64,000 nucleotides of DNA, taken from assembly GCA_963796705.1 (NCBI GenBank), contig CAWCMK010000001.1, positions 62,001 to 126,000 of the forward strand. The letters run 5' to 3'. A model generated the notes under the pieces. It worked only from the letters and a program-made list of their open reading frames with translations. It was not told where the DNA came from and did not search any database. This document shows, in pieces, positions 25,144-33,032 of this stretch (positions within the stretch are counted from its first letter, which is position 1; each line of letters opens with the position of its first letter). This stretch comes from VRUE01 sp963796705 (GTDB taxonomy: Bacteria; Actinomycetota; Thermoleophilia; Solirubrobacterales; 70-9). The position numbers and the translations under genes are program-made.

Positions 25144-26175
25144 TCAGGCGGCCGCCATGAAGCGCTCGACGTCGGCGGCTTCGGCGTTGAGGACCGCGCG
25201 GTCCGCCTTGCCGATTCGAGCCAGGGGCTCAATCGAGACCCTGCCCTTCACCAGCCGCCATCTCGCGACCGCCTTGCCGCGGACCATCGCGAAGGGTCGA
25301 AAGAGGCCGTTGGTGGTGATCAGCTCCGTGTGTGGCGCGGTGATCTCAAGGCGCGAGGACCAGCCGAGGAGAACCGGGTCGAAGGCTCCGAGCAGACGCG
25401 GTGGGGGTGGCTGGAGGGCCTCATCGGAGTGCCCCCTGAGCCGCAGGAGGCCATCATCTCCCTCGACGATCTCAGCGGCGATCGCCCCCAGCCCGGCGCG
25501 CGCGTCACGCAGCGGCACCCCGGCCCATTTCGCCAGGTCGCGGTCATTGGCCGGAGCGTGGCCGACCAGGTAGCGGCGCGCGAGCTCGGCCAGCGCCCTA
25601 CTTCGATCGATCGAGCGGTGCTCCCCCAGCCAGTCGCGCGCGAGAACGTAGGCATGCTGCTTGCCGACCATCGGCCCGCGAACGAGGATCCCCAGCAGAC
25701 CGGCGCGGAAGCAGAGGTGCGAGAGGATCTGGCCCTGAGCCCCCAGGCCCCGACTGGTGAGCATTGCCCGCAACTCGGCTCCCGTCTGTGGGCCATTCTC
25801 GGCGAGTGAACGCTCGATCGCTCGCATCGCCCGCCCGGCGCCGTCGGGGCCAACCCCCTCGCGGGCCAGGCGCCGAAGGCTCTCGTTCAGCAGCGGTGGG
25901 ACGGTCACCGCGTGCAGCCATGGGTAGTCCTCGCTGCGAACGAGCTGCAGGGTGCCACGGTTCAGCCAGGCGATCAGAAGCGAGCGCTCGCGGGCATCGA
26001 GGTGCCGATCGACATCTGCGGCTGTCAGCCCCTCCGTTCGCGCCCTGACGGAGAGTCTCGCGCCGCGCGGATCCTGGCCCTGGACGGCGAGAAGCCGCTC
26101 GGCGACGGCCAGAGCGTCAGGCAGCGGGACGCCGCTGAGACCCTGCGCCGCGAGCCGCTCGGCGAGCCGACTCAG
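25144..26175 (-). CDS. AlkZ-like winged-helix DNA glycosylase family protein
   Basis: About 343 residues. The segment LLAVQGQDPRGARLSVRAR near residue 30 carries the QxQ motif that is catalytic in AlkZ/YcaQ-type glycosylases, which remove bulky or cross-linked alkylated bases. Further matches are AWLNRGTLQLVRSEDYPWL and the later GAFDPVLLGWSSR and GLFRPFAMVRGKAVARW. No ATG, GTG or TTG is in frame near the expected N-terminus. The likely start is CTG 26175, whose bases overlap the FKBP stop (CTGA). Reading further upstream gives an Arg/Pro-rich stretch that is antisense-like, so I reject it. Confidence 0.75.
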   Translation of the reverse strand: MSRLAERLAAQGLSGVPLPDALAVAERLLAVQGQDPRGARLSVRARTEGLTAADVDRHLDARERSLLIAWLNRGTLQLVRSEDYPWLHAVTVPPLLNESLRRLAREGVGPDGAGRAMRAIERSLAENGPQTGAELRAMLTSRGLGAQGQILSHLCFRAGLLGILVRGPMVGKQHAYVLARDWLGEHRSIDRSRALAELARRYLVGHAPANDRDLAKWAGVPLRDARAGLGAIAAEIVEGDDGLLRLRGHSDEALQPPPPRLLGAFDPVLLGWSSRLEITAPHTELITTNGLFRPFAMVRGKAVARWRLVKGRVSIEPLARIGKADRAVLNAEAADVERFMAAA

Positions 26176-26675
26176 TGGACCGAGAGAAGATCGACCACGA
26201 AGATCAGGGTTTCGTTGGGGGGGATCGCGGGGGGGCGGCCGGCCGGGCCGTAGGCCAGGTTCGGGGGGATGATCAGCTCGCGGCGGCCGCCGACCTTCAT
26301 GCCCTTGATCCCCTGGTCCCACCCGGGAATCACCATTCCCCTGCCGAGCTGGAAGGAGAGGGGTTCGTTTCGGTCCCAGGAGGCGTCGAACTGATCGCCG
26401 CGCTTGTAGTTGACGCCCACGTACTGGACTTCGACTTCATCGCCGGCCTTCGCTTCGGCGCCGGTGCCCCTTTCGAGGTCCCTGATGACCAGCTTCTTGG
26501 GCGGCGGGCGATTTGGCACCCTGACCTTCGGCTTGGTCTTGCCCGAGGAGGCTTCGGCGGAATCCTTGGAGGCTTCCACGGTCGTCGCTTCGCTGGAGCT
26601 GCTCGAGCCCCCTCCGCCGCACCCGGCGGCGCCGACTGCGAACAATGCGACGGCTGTCAGCGCGAGGATCTTCAA
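26172..26675 (-). CDS. FKBP-type peptidyl-prolyl isomerase lipoprotein
   Basis: 167 residues. The N-terminus is a lipoprotein signal (hydrophobic run then VGAAGC, near residue 19) followed by a Ser/Gly-rich linker, so the protein is anchored outside the membrane. The FKBP domain covers about residues 60-167: VEVQYVGVNYKRGDQFDASW, FQLGRGMVIPGWDQGIKGMKVGGRREL and IPPNLAYGP with the usual Tyr/Phe/Trp pocket. It catalyses prolyl cis-trans isomerisation in exported proteins. Its stop overlaps the AlkZ-like gene start. Confidence 0.92.
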   Translation of the reverse strand: MKILALTAVALFAVGAAGCGGGGSSSSSEATTVEASKDSAEASSGKTKPKVRVPNRPPPKKLVIRDLERGTGAEAKAGDEVEVQYVGVNYKRGDQFDASWDRNEPLSFQLGRGMVIPGWDQGIKGMKVGGRRELIIPPNLAYGPAGRPPAIPPNETLIFVVDLLSVH

Positions 26676-26762
26676 GCCGCGGAATCGTACATGCAGGCGT
26701 CTAAACGGACGCTTAAATTCAGAGCTGAACTCGGTGCCCGAATGTGGCGTGCTCCGGTGCCC

Positions 26763-27128
26763 TCAGCCCTTGCCTGAAATCAGGTCCCAGGCGCGCCGCA
26801 GCTTGTCATGCCTGGGGGGCGCCACCACGTCCTCGGCTCCGGCCTGCATGACCGCCGGGTTCTCGCTGGGCTGCGGCAGTTGCTCGGCGCTGGCCGCGTC
26901 GATCTTCAGCACGACACCGTGCTCGAAGATCTCCTCGACTTCGGGGGCATCGACGAAGCGGTGACCACCGGGCAGGACGCTCGTGTCGATCACGAAGCCG
27001 TCGAAGATGTCCTCCTCGGGCGCCTCGAGCACGTGCGCGACCCGACCCAGATCCTTGCCGTCGCTCGAGTAGACGGGGATGCCGTCGGCAAGCACGATAT
27101 AGGAGCTCGGTTGGCCCAGATCCTCCAC
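26763..27128 (-). CDS. PRC-barrel-like small protein
   Basis: 121 residues. The first 80 match the PRC-barrel fold: YIVLADGIPVYSSDGKDLGRVAHVL, then FDGFVIDTSVLPGGHRFVDAPEVEEIFEHGVVLKI in pieces. The C-terminus is a charged helix (HDKLRRAWDLISGKG). PRC-barrels occur in ribosome maturation factor RimM and in photosynthetic reaction centres; stand-alone members have unknown roles. Start GTG 27128 with TATGCT 8 nt before it. It diverges from the next gene. Confidence 0.65.
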   Translation of the reverse strand: MEDLGQPSSYIVLADGIPVYSSDGKDLGRVAHVLEAPEEDIFDGFVIDTSVLPGGHRFVDAPEVEEIFEHGVVLKIDAASAEQLPQPSENPAVMQAGAEDVVAPPRHDKLRRAWDLISGKG

Positions 27129-27136
27129 TTACGCTC

Positions 27137-27142
27137 AGCATA
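27137..27142 (-). promoter_or_regulatory. -10-like TATGCT of the PRC-barrel gene
   Basis: Eight nucleotides before GTG 27128 on the minus strand, with no ribosome site. A separate TATGCT on the plus strand at about 27152 can serve the divergent gene at 27193. Confidence 0.45.
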
Positions 27143-27192
27143 TCCCCTGGTTTATGCTCGCCGAGACGGATCCCAATCAGAAGGAGATCAAG

Positions 27193-27480
27193 ATGGCCAT
27201 CGGGCTCAGTCTCAGGTTCGAGGAAGGAACCGCGGAGCAGTACGACGCGGTGAACGCAAAGATGGGTATCGAAGCGGACCCACCGCCGGGTCTCATCTTC
27301 CATGCCGCGGGCCCGATCAAGACGGGCTGGGGAGTCCTCGACTTCTGGGAGTCGCGCGAGCATTTCGACAACTTCTTCGAGAGCCGCATCGCGCCCGCGA
27401 TCGCCGAGCTCGGCGAGGAGGGCCCCCCCAACCCCCCGGAGATCAAGGAATTCCCGGTCCACAACATCATCAAGTCCTGA
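27193..27480 (+). CDS. Small dimeric alpha-beta barrel-like protein
   Basis: 95 residues starting MAIGLSLRFEEGTAEQYDAV. The pattern (beta strand, helix with EQYDAVNAKMG, strand GLIFHAAG, then WGVLDFWESREHFDNFFESR) is that of the antibiotic-biosynthesis-monooxygenase/dimeric alpha-beta barrel group. No function can be named. Its start is fixed by a strong ribosome site, AGAAGGAGATC, 5-6 nt ahead of ATG 27193. It lies 16 bp before the acyl-CoA synthetase gene, probably in one operon. Confidence 0.7.
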   Translation: MAIGLSLRFEEGTAEQYDAVNAKMGIEADPPPGLIFHAAGPIKTGWGVLDFWESREHFDNFFESRIAPAIAELGEEGPPNPPEIKEFPVHNIIKS

Positions 27481-27496
27481 CCCGAAACTGGTCCCG

Positions 27497-29008
27497 ATGG
27501 GGCTGAACCTCGCGTCGATTCTCATCGACAGCGCCGCCGAGCGCGGGGCGCTGCCGGCGATCCGCCTCGGCGACGTTGAGCTGAGCTACGCCGAGCTCGA
27601 TGAGGCCTCCGCCCGTTTGGCGGCACTTCTGCGTTCCAGAGGGTTGCAGCCCGGGGATCGGGTCGGGGTGATGCTGCCGAACGTCACCGAGTTCCCCATC
27701 GCCTACTACGGGGTACTGCGGGCGGGGGGAGTCGTCGTGCCGATGAATGTGCTGCTGAAGCGGCGCGAGATCGCCTTCTACCTGGAGGACTCTGGGGCGA
27801 AGGTCCTGCTCGCCTGGCACGGCTTCTGCGGCGAGGCGCTCGACGGCGCCGCCGACGCGGGTGCCGAGATTCTCGAGGTCGAGCCGGCCGCCTTTGCGGC
27901 TCTGCTCGCCGAGCACCAGCCCGAGCGCGAGCTCGCCGATACGGCCGCGGAGGACACCGCCGTGATCCTCTACACCTCCGGCACGACGGGCAGGCCAAAG
28001 GGCGCCGAGCTGACCCACGCAAACCTATTTCGCAACGCCGAGATCTCCTCGCGCACCACCTGCGAGGTCGGCCCTGGCGACGTCGTCCTTGGTGCCCTGC
28101 CCCTCTTTCACTCCTTCGGCCAGTCGGTTGGAATGAACGCCTCGCTTCTCGTCGGCGCCTGCCTGACCCTCGTCCCGAAATTCGACCCGAGCGAGGCGCT
28201 GGCGACCATGCAGCGCGATCATGTGACCCATTTCTACGGAGTGCCGACGATGTTCGGGGCGCTCCTGCATCACCCGGGACGTGAGAGCTTTGACACCTCG
28301 AGCCTGCGCAACTGCATCACCGGCGGCGCCTCGATGCCGGTGGAGGTGCTTCACGGCTTCGAGCAGGCCTTCGGGGCCAAGGTGCTGGAGGGCTACGGGC
28401 TCTCAGAGACCTCCCCCGTGGCCTCCTCCAACCACCCCGACATGGAGCGAAAGCCGGGCTCGATCGGCACCCCGATCGAGGGAGTCGAGATGAGGCTCAT
28501 CGACGAGGACGACAACGAGGTAGCCCAGGGAGAGGTCGGCGAGATCGTGATCCGCGGCCACAACGTCATGAAGGGCTACTGGAACCGGCCCGACGCGACG
28601 GCCGAGGCGATGCGCGGCGGCTGGTTTCACAGCGGCGACCTGGCCCGCACCGATGGGGACGGCTACTACTACATCGTCGATCGCAAGAAGGACCTGATCA
28701 TCCGCGGCGGCTACAACGTCTATCCGCGCGAGGTCGAGGAGGTCCTCTACGAGCACCCGAAGGTCCGCGAAGCGGCGGTCATCGGCATTCCGAACGACGA
28801 GTGGGGCGAGGAGATCGGGGCGGCCGTGGTCCTCCACGAGGGCGAGGAGATCGCGCCCGAGGAGATCAGCGCCTACGTCCGGGAGCAGATCGCCGCCTAC
28901 AAGTACCCGCGGGTCGTGTGGTTCATCGACGAACTTCCCAAGGGGCCGACCGGCAAGATCCTCAAGCGCGAGATCGAGGCTCCCGTCAGCTCCGAGGCGG
29001 CCGGCTAG
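27497..29008 (+). CDS. Acyl-CoA synthetase (AMP-forming)
   Basis: 503 residues of the ANL superfamily. The ATP/AMP P-loop YTSGTTGRPKG is at residues 159-169, EGYGLSETSP is the A5 motif, GWFHSGDLARTDGDGYYYIVDRKKDLIIRGG gives motifs A7/A8, and the catalytic Lys is in PTGKILKREIE near the C-terminus. It activates a carboxylic acid to acyl-CoA, most likely a fatty acid, judging by FadD-like motifs. It follows the small alpha-beta barrel gene by 16 bp, and its 3' end overlaps a convergent small gene by 23 nt. Confidence 0.93.
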   Translation: MGLNLASILIDSAAERGALPAIRLGDVELSYAELDEASARLAALLRSRGLQPGDRVGVMLPNVTEFPIAYYGVLRAGGVVVPMNVLLKRREIAFYLEDSGAKVLLAWHGFCGEALDGAADAGAEILEVEPAAFAALLAEHQPERELADTAAEDTAVILYTSGTTGRPKGAELTHANLFRNAEISSRTTCEVGPGDVVLGALPLFHSFGQSVGMNASLLVGACLTLVPKFDPSEALATMQRDHVTHFYGVPTMFGALLHHPGRESFDTSSLRNCITGGASMPVEVLHGFEQAFGAKVLEGYGLSETSPVASSNHPDMERKPGSIGTPIEGVEMRLIDEDDNEVAQGEVGEIVIRGHNVMKGYWNRPDATAEAMRGGWFHSGDLARTDGDGYYYIVDRKKDLIIRGGYNVYPREVEEVLYEHPKVREAAVIGIPNDEWGEEIGAAVVLHEGEEIAPEEISAYVREQIAAYKYPRVVWFIDELPKGPTGKILKREIEAPVSSEAAG

Positions 29009-29210
29009 GCGCCTCGCCGAAGGGCTCGATCTCCTCGAGCAGCAGGCCGCACCAGGGACAGCGGCCGCGGAGCCCCACGAGGAAGCCCGACTGAGGGCGC
29101 GGCGCCCCCACGTCCACCTCGGCCGGCACCCGGAACTCGGTGCCGCAACGACACTCGACGTCGAAGAGTCGCACGTCGGGGTCAAAGCGCCTCCATCGCG
29201 GGATCCGCAC
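28986..29210 (-). CDS. Small cysteine-rich (zinc-ribbon-like) protein
   Basis: 74 residues from GTG 29210. Two Cys pairs, VECRCGTEF and GRCPWCGLLLEEIEPFG, form a CxC...CxxC layout that can bind one zinc. I do not recognise the family. Support for a real gene comes from TAGCCT exactly 6 nt before the GTG. It overlaps the convergent synthetase by 23 nt. Confidence 0.6.
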   Translation of the reverse strand: MRIPRWRRFDPDVRLFDVECRCGTEFRVPAEVDVGAPRPQSGFLVGLRGRCPWCGLLLEEIEPFGEAPSRPPRS

Positions 29211-29216
29211 GCCGAC

Positions 29217-29222
29217 AGGCTA
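29217..29222 (-). promoter_or_regulatory. -10-like TAGCCT, leaderless
   Basis: Lies 6 nt before GTG 29210 of the small cysteine-rich gene. This spacing matches other leaderless genes in the window. Confidence 0.5.
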
Positions 29223-29301
29223 CCCAGGCCCGATTGGCTGCCCAGCCAGCTTCGCGCTAGGCTGCCGTCGGCCCAGCCATGCAACACCGGAAGGAGCAGA
29301 G

Positions 29302-30591
29302 ATGAGCGTCGCCGCCCAGAGCCAGATGGACAACATCAGCTACCAGGACCTCTACCAGCGCTGGGAGCACGGCAACTGGAGCGCCTATGAGCTCGACTTT
29401 GCCGATGATCGCAGCGGCTGGCAGGGCCTCAGCGAGATCCAGCGTCGCTCGGCGATGTGGATCTACTCGATGTTCTTCTACGGTGAGGACCGGGTTGCCG
29501 ACACCCTGGCTCCCTACGTCACCGCCGCCCCGACCGAGGAGCAGTCCTACTTCCTCGCCACCCAGCAGGTCGACGAGGTCCGCCACTCGATCTTCTTCCA
29601 CCGCTTCTTCAAGGAGGTGATCGGGGTCGGCGGCGAGTCACTCCAGCAGACCCTCTCGGCGACCCTCCCCCAGCTGAACTGGGGCTACCACGGAATCTTC
29701 GACCGGCTTGACGTGATGGCCGAGGAACTGCGCCGCGACCGCTCCCTGCCCAAGTACGCGCAGGCGATCACCCTCTACCACCTGATCGTCGAGGGCAGCC
29801 TCGCCCAACCGGGACAGCACTTCATCGAGGACTTCCTCGCGCAGAAAGGCACGATGCCGGCGTTCAGCGCCGGCATGGTCAACGTCTCCCGGGACGAGCA
29901 GCGCCACATCGGCTTCGGCGTCAAAGTGCTCTCGGAGCTTCTCGCCGAAGGCAAGCCGGGCTGGGAGGAGAATCGCGCCGCGGTGGTCGAGCTGCTGCGC
30001 GAGACCCTGCCCTATGGAGTGGCGGTGTTCACCCCACCCGGATGGGACCGCGAGTACACGGAGTGCTACGGCTTCACCGTCGAGCAGATCTTCGCCTTCG
30101 GTCTGAAGCTGATCCGCCAGCGCTGGCGCGCAATCGGGTTTCCAACGGAGGAGATGCCGCCCGGCGTTTTCCCGTTCGATCCGCAGCTATCTGAGGAGGA
30201 GATCGCCGCCAACCAGATCAAGCTGCTTTGGTCCGGCGTCGTCGGCGAGCCGGGCGCCGTCGAGCCCCAGTCCTCGCCGGAGCTGCAGCGCCTGTTCTTC
30301 GACATCGTCGCCCGCTCCGCCGACACCAGCGTCGCCAACGGAACGCCACGCACCTACCAGTGGCGCTTCAGCGACGCCGAGCCCTGGCACATCGTTCTCG
30401 CCAACGGCTCGACCCGTGCCGAGCCGGGCGAAGCCCCGCGCGCCGACGTCACATTCGAGACCAGCTGGGCGGAGTGGGTCCTCTCGACCCGGCCCGGGAT
30501 GAGTCCCGTGAAGTCGATTCTCCGCGGCCGCATCCGCCCCCGCGGCAAGGTCCGCGAGATCGTCCGGATGCGCCGCGTCTTCCCCGGCTGA
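29302..30591 (+). CDS. R2-like diiron oxidase fused to an SCP2-type lipid-binding domain
   Basis: 429 residues. Residues 30-300 are a ferritin-like helical bundle related to ribonucleotide reductase R2 and R2lox. All six expected metal ligands are in place: Glu62 (FYGEDR), Glu92 and His95 (VDEVRH), Glu164 (LIVEG), Glu199 and His202 (RDEQRH). Residues about 330-429 match an SCP2 sterol-carrier fold (YQWRFSDAEPWHIVLANGS, ADVTFETSWAEWV). It is probably a Mn/Fe or diiron oxidase acting on a bound lipid, not a nucleotide reductase subunit, because the radical-transfer C-terminus is missing. Start ATG 29302 has AAGGAG ahead, and a TAGGCT promoter element near 29259. Confidence 0.8.
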   Translation: MSVAAQSQMDNISYQDLYQRWEHGNWSAYELDFADDRSGWQGLSEIQRRSAMWIYSMFFYGEDRVADTLAPYVTAAPTEEQSYFLATQQVDEVRHSIFFHRFFKEVIGVGGESLQQTLSATLPQLNWGYHGIFDRLDVMAEELRRDRSLPKYAQAITLYHLIVEGSLAQPGQHFIEDFLAQKGTMPAFSAGMVNVSRDEQRHIGFGVKVLSELLAEGKPGWEENRAAVVELLRETLPYGVAVFTPPGWDREYTECYGFTVEQIFAFGLKLIRQRWRAIGFPTEEMPPGVFPFDPQLSEEEIAANQIKLLWSGVVGEPGAVEPQSSPELQRLFFDIVARSADTSVANGTPRTYQWRFSDAEPWHIVLANGSTRAEPGEAPRADVTFETSWAEWVLSTRPGMSPVKSILRGRIRPRGKVREIVRMRRVFPG

Positions 30592-30593
30592 GC

Positions 30594-32030
30594 CTAGGAG
30601 ATCGGGGGGCGCGCCTCGGCCCAGGGGCGCTCGGCCTCGAGCTGGGCCGCCAGCGAGAGCAGCGTCGCCTCATCGCCGGGGCGGCCGATGACCTGCACCG
30701 AGAGCGGCATCCCCTCACCGTCGAAACCGAAGGGAACCGCCATCGCCGGATTGCCGAGATGATTCCAGGGTACGCAGAAGGGGTAGAAGCGGCTCATCCC
30801 GATCACCGTCCGCAGAGCACCCTGGCCCTCCCAGCGCCGCACCGGCAGCGCCGTGGCACCCATCACCGGGGTGAGCAGCACGTCCACCGTGTCAAAGAGC
30901 GCGTTGACGCGAGCGATGTCGGCGGCGCGAGCACGGAGGGCACGCTCGTAGAGGGCATCGGGCAGGCGCTTGCCGAGCCTGCCGAAGCCCCGGGTTCGGC
31001 GTTCAAGTCGCTCGGGGTGCTCGGCTTCGGCAACCGTGTCCGAGACGGCGCGAAGGAATCGCGGCGTGATGTTGTTGCCGATCCCCCCCCAGTCGGGATC
31101 GCGCTCAGCGACCTCATGCCCCAGCGAGGCGAGCAGCTCGGCGGCCTCGGCGGTGGCCTGCTTGACCGGGCTCGAGACCAGCGGCGGCGCCGCCGCCCGC
31201 GGGGCCGCCGTCGACCAGGCGACGCGCAGCTTTCCGGGAGCGGTGCGCGCCGCCTCGACGAACGGACGCTCGGGGGCCGGGGGGGACTCCGGCTCCCGGG
31301 AGCCGCCGGCCGTAATGTCGAGCCACAGCGCGGTGTCGAGGACGGTGCGGCTCAGGCAACCGAGCACCGCGAGCCCGTGCCAGCCTTCGAGCTCCGGCGC
31401 CAACGAGATCCGACCGCGCGAGGGCTTCAAACCGAAGAGTCCGCACGAGGCGGCTGGGATGCGGATTGAGCCGCCACCATCGCCGGCCGAGGCGATCGGC
31501 ACGAGGCCCGCCGCGACGGCCGCGGCCGAGCCTCCGCTCGAGCCACCCGGCGTGCGCTGTGGGTTCCATGGGTTGCGGGTGATGCCGTAGGTGGCCGACT
31601 CGGTGAAGCCGCAGATCGCCATCTCCGGCAGCAGGGTGAGTCCGATGATGATCGCCCCCGCCTCGCGCAGCCGCCTGACCATCTCGGAGTCCTCCCCGGC
31701 GGCGGTTGAGAAAGCGTCGGTGCCGATCGTCTTGACCTCCCCGGCCACCTCGACTTCGTCCTTGATCGCGATCGGGACTCCGAGCAGCGCTCGCTCCTCG
31801 CCCGCCCTCAGCCGCGCCTCGGCCTGCTCGGCTTCGAGCAGCGCCTTCTCGGCAAAGACCTTGCGGAAGGCGTTCAGCTCGGGGTCGAGGCGCTCGATCC
31901 GCGAGAGCGAGAGACGCACGAGCTCGCTGGGCGAGACGTCACCCGCCCGCACCATCTCCGCCTGGCGGGCCGCCCCGGCAAAGGCGACGTCAACCTCAGC
32001 GGCGGGGAGATCTTTGCTCCGGCCGACCAT
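30594..32030 (-). CDS. Amidase signature family protein
   Basis: 478 residues. The Ser-cisSer-Lys triad is visible: Lys in GVPIAIKDEVEV (near residue 95), GGSSGGSAAAVAAGLVP (near 172) with the cis-Ser and nucleophile region GDGGGSIRIPAASCG. It hydrolyses amides; the substrate is open. A GatA role is unlikely because no gatB or gatC is near. Start ATG 32030 is preceded at 8 nt by TAGGAT. It converges with the R2-like gene, leaving 2 bp. Confidence 0.9.
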   Translation of the reverse strand: MVGRSKDLPAAEVDVAFAGAARQAEMVRAGDVSPSELVRLSLSRIERLDPELNAFRKVFAEKALLEAEQAEARLRAGEERALLGVPIAIKDEVEVAGEVKTIGTDAFSTAAGEDSEMVRRLREAGAIIIGLTLLPEMAICGFTESATYGITRNPWNPQRTPGGSSGGSAAAVAAGLVPIASAGDGGGSIRIPAASCGLFGLKPSRGRISLAPELEGWHGLAVLGCLSRTVLDTALWLDITAGGSREPESPPAPERPFVEAARTAPGKLRVAWSTAAPRAAAPPLVSSPVKQATAEAAELLASLGHEVAERDPDWGGIGNNITPRFLRAVSDTVAEAEHPERLERRTRGFGRLGKRLPDALYERALRARAADIARVNALFDTVDVLLTPVMGATALPVRRWEGQGALRTVIGMSRFYPFCVPWNHLGNPAMAVPFGFDGEGMPLSVQVIGRPGDEATLLSLAAQLEAERPWAEARPPIS

Positions 32031-32038
32031 CGACACCA

Positions 32039-32044
32039 ATCCTA
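32039..32044 (-). promoter_or_regulatory. -10-like TAGGAT of the amidase gene
   Basis: Eight nucleotides before ATG 32030, with no ribosome site. Confidence 0.45.
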
Positions 32045-32100
32045 CGCGGGAATCCCTCGTCCGGCCTAGGCCTCGGCTGGCTTGGGATGAGCGTCCGCGC

Positions 32101-32292
32101 CGGGAAGCTCCGCGCGATCTCCTCGCTGACCGCCTGTGACTGGCTGCCGGGCACATCACCCCCCCCTGTCAGGTGTTCGGTCTGACGGGAGGCAAACGGG
32201 ATCGCGACGAGCAGGGCGGCGACCCACACTGCGAGGACCCAGCGGCGATTGCGTCCCAGAAAACCAACCAGCTGGACCATCGTCTCTCTCAT
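32101..32292 (-). pseudogene. Truncated MMPL/RND transporter, N-terminal remnant
   Basis: From ATG 32292, 64 residues match the start of MMPL lipid or drug exporters: GRNRRWVLAVWVAALLVAIP (membrane helix) then TEHLTGGGDVPGSQSQAVSEEI, the conserved first outside loop. After RSFP the match stops abruptly and the frame continues into the amidase promoter with unrelated, Arg/Pro-rich residues. A full MMPL has about 700-900 residues and 12 helices, so more than 90 % is gone. The TetR gene just upstream is the typical partner of such pumps and probably outlived it. Confidence 0.7.
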
Positions 32293-32373
32293 TGGCTCGC
32301 CAGCCAGTTTCTTTCTGGGCAGCCTCCCGTGTCTGTGAGGAGGGTCACTCCGATCGATCGACGCGCAGGCACC

Positions 32374-32405
32374 CGGCAATCGTCGCGGCGCCGCGACGAT
32401 TGCCG
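32374..32405. repeat. Perfect 32-bp palindrome
   Basis: The left half CGGCAATCGTCGCGGC is followed directly by its exact reverse complement. It lies 15 bp after the tetR stop and 82 bp before the MMPL remnant. It is either the tetR transcription terminator hairpin (no T-run follows) or a TetR-type operator for the lost pump gene. Confidence 0.65.
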
Positions 32406-32420
32406 CCCGACGCAGTCCGA

Positions 32421-33029
32421 CTACTTCTCGCCGAGCAGGTAACGCGCCGAGGCGGTACCCGCAGCGAGTGCCGCGTCGAGATCGCGCTCGGGGTCAGAGA
32501 GAGCCTGCAGGGCAAAGCCATCCCCGACCGCGAAGAGAAAGCAGACGATCGCCTCGGCGTCGTGGCGGAGCCTCAGCACGCCCTCGCGCTCCTTGGCCTC
32601 CAGCACCTCGGCGACGTGGGTGCGGGTTGTCTCGAAAAGCTGGCCGACCTCACGCCGAATGTCGGGATTGCGGCGGCCAGCGCTGAAAAGCTCGTAGAGG
32701 AGGAGGAAGAAACCTGGCTCGTTGTCGATCAAATCGGTAAGACTGGCGACCAGGACGTCGAGGACGTCATCGATCGATTGTGCCGTGGCCAGGGCCTCGT
32801 CTAGACGCGCGACCCGCAGCTCGCTGTCGCGGCGAACGACCTCGACCAGCAGCCGCTCCTTGGTACCGAAGTAATAGTGAAGCAGGCCGCGGCTGACGCC
32901 AGCCTCGGCGGCCACCTGCTCGAAGGTCGAGCCCGCCGCGCCTCGCTTGGCGACGCTCTCGCGCATCGCATCGACGATGCGCGAGGCCTTCTCGCCGCTC
33001 AGCTCGCGCTCTTTTGTTGCTGCCTCCAC
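32421..33029 (-). CDS. TetR/AcrR-family transcriptional regulator
   Basis: 202 residues. The N-terminal HTH is typical: GSTFEQVAAEAGVSRGLLHYYFGTKERLL (about residues 35-63). The rest is a helical ligand-binding domain with no obvious effector. It probably repressed an adjacent exporter, which is now only a remnant (32101-32292), so the current target is unclear. It starts 3 bp after the stop of the upstream membrane protein gene, so both are transcribed together. Confidence 0.9.
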   Translation of the reverse strand: MEAATKERELSGEKASRIVDAMRESVAKRGAAGSTFEQVAAEAGVSRGLLHYYFGTKERLLVEVVRRDSELRVARLDEALATAQSIDDVLDVLVASLTDLIDNEPGFFLLLYELFSAGRRNPDIRREVGQLFETTRTHVAEVLEAKEREGVLRLRHDAEAIVCFLFAVGDGFALQALSDPERDLDAALAAGTASARYLLGEK

Positions 33030-33032
33030 CGG

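Noticed and set aside
29302..30591. Ribonucleotide reductase small subunit
   Set aside because: The C-terminal interaction peptide and a partner large subunit are missing, and an SCP2-like domain takes their place.
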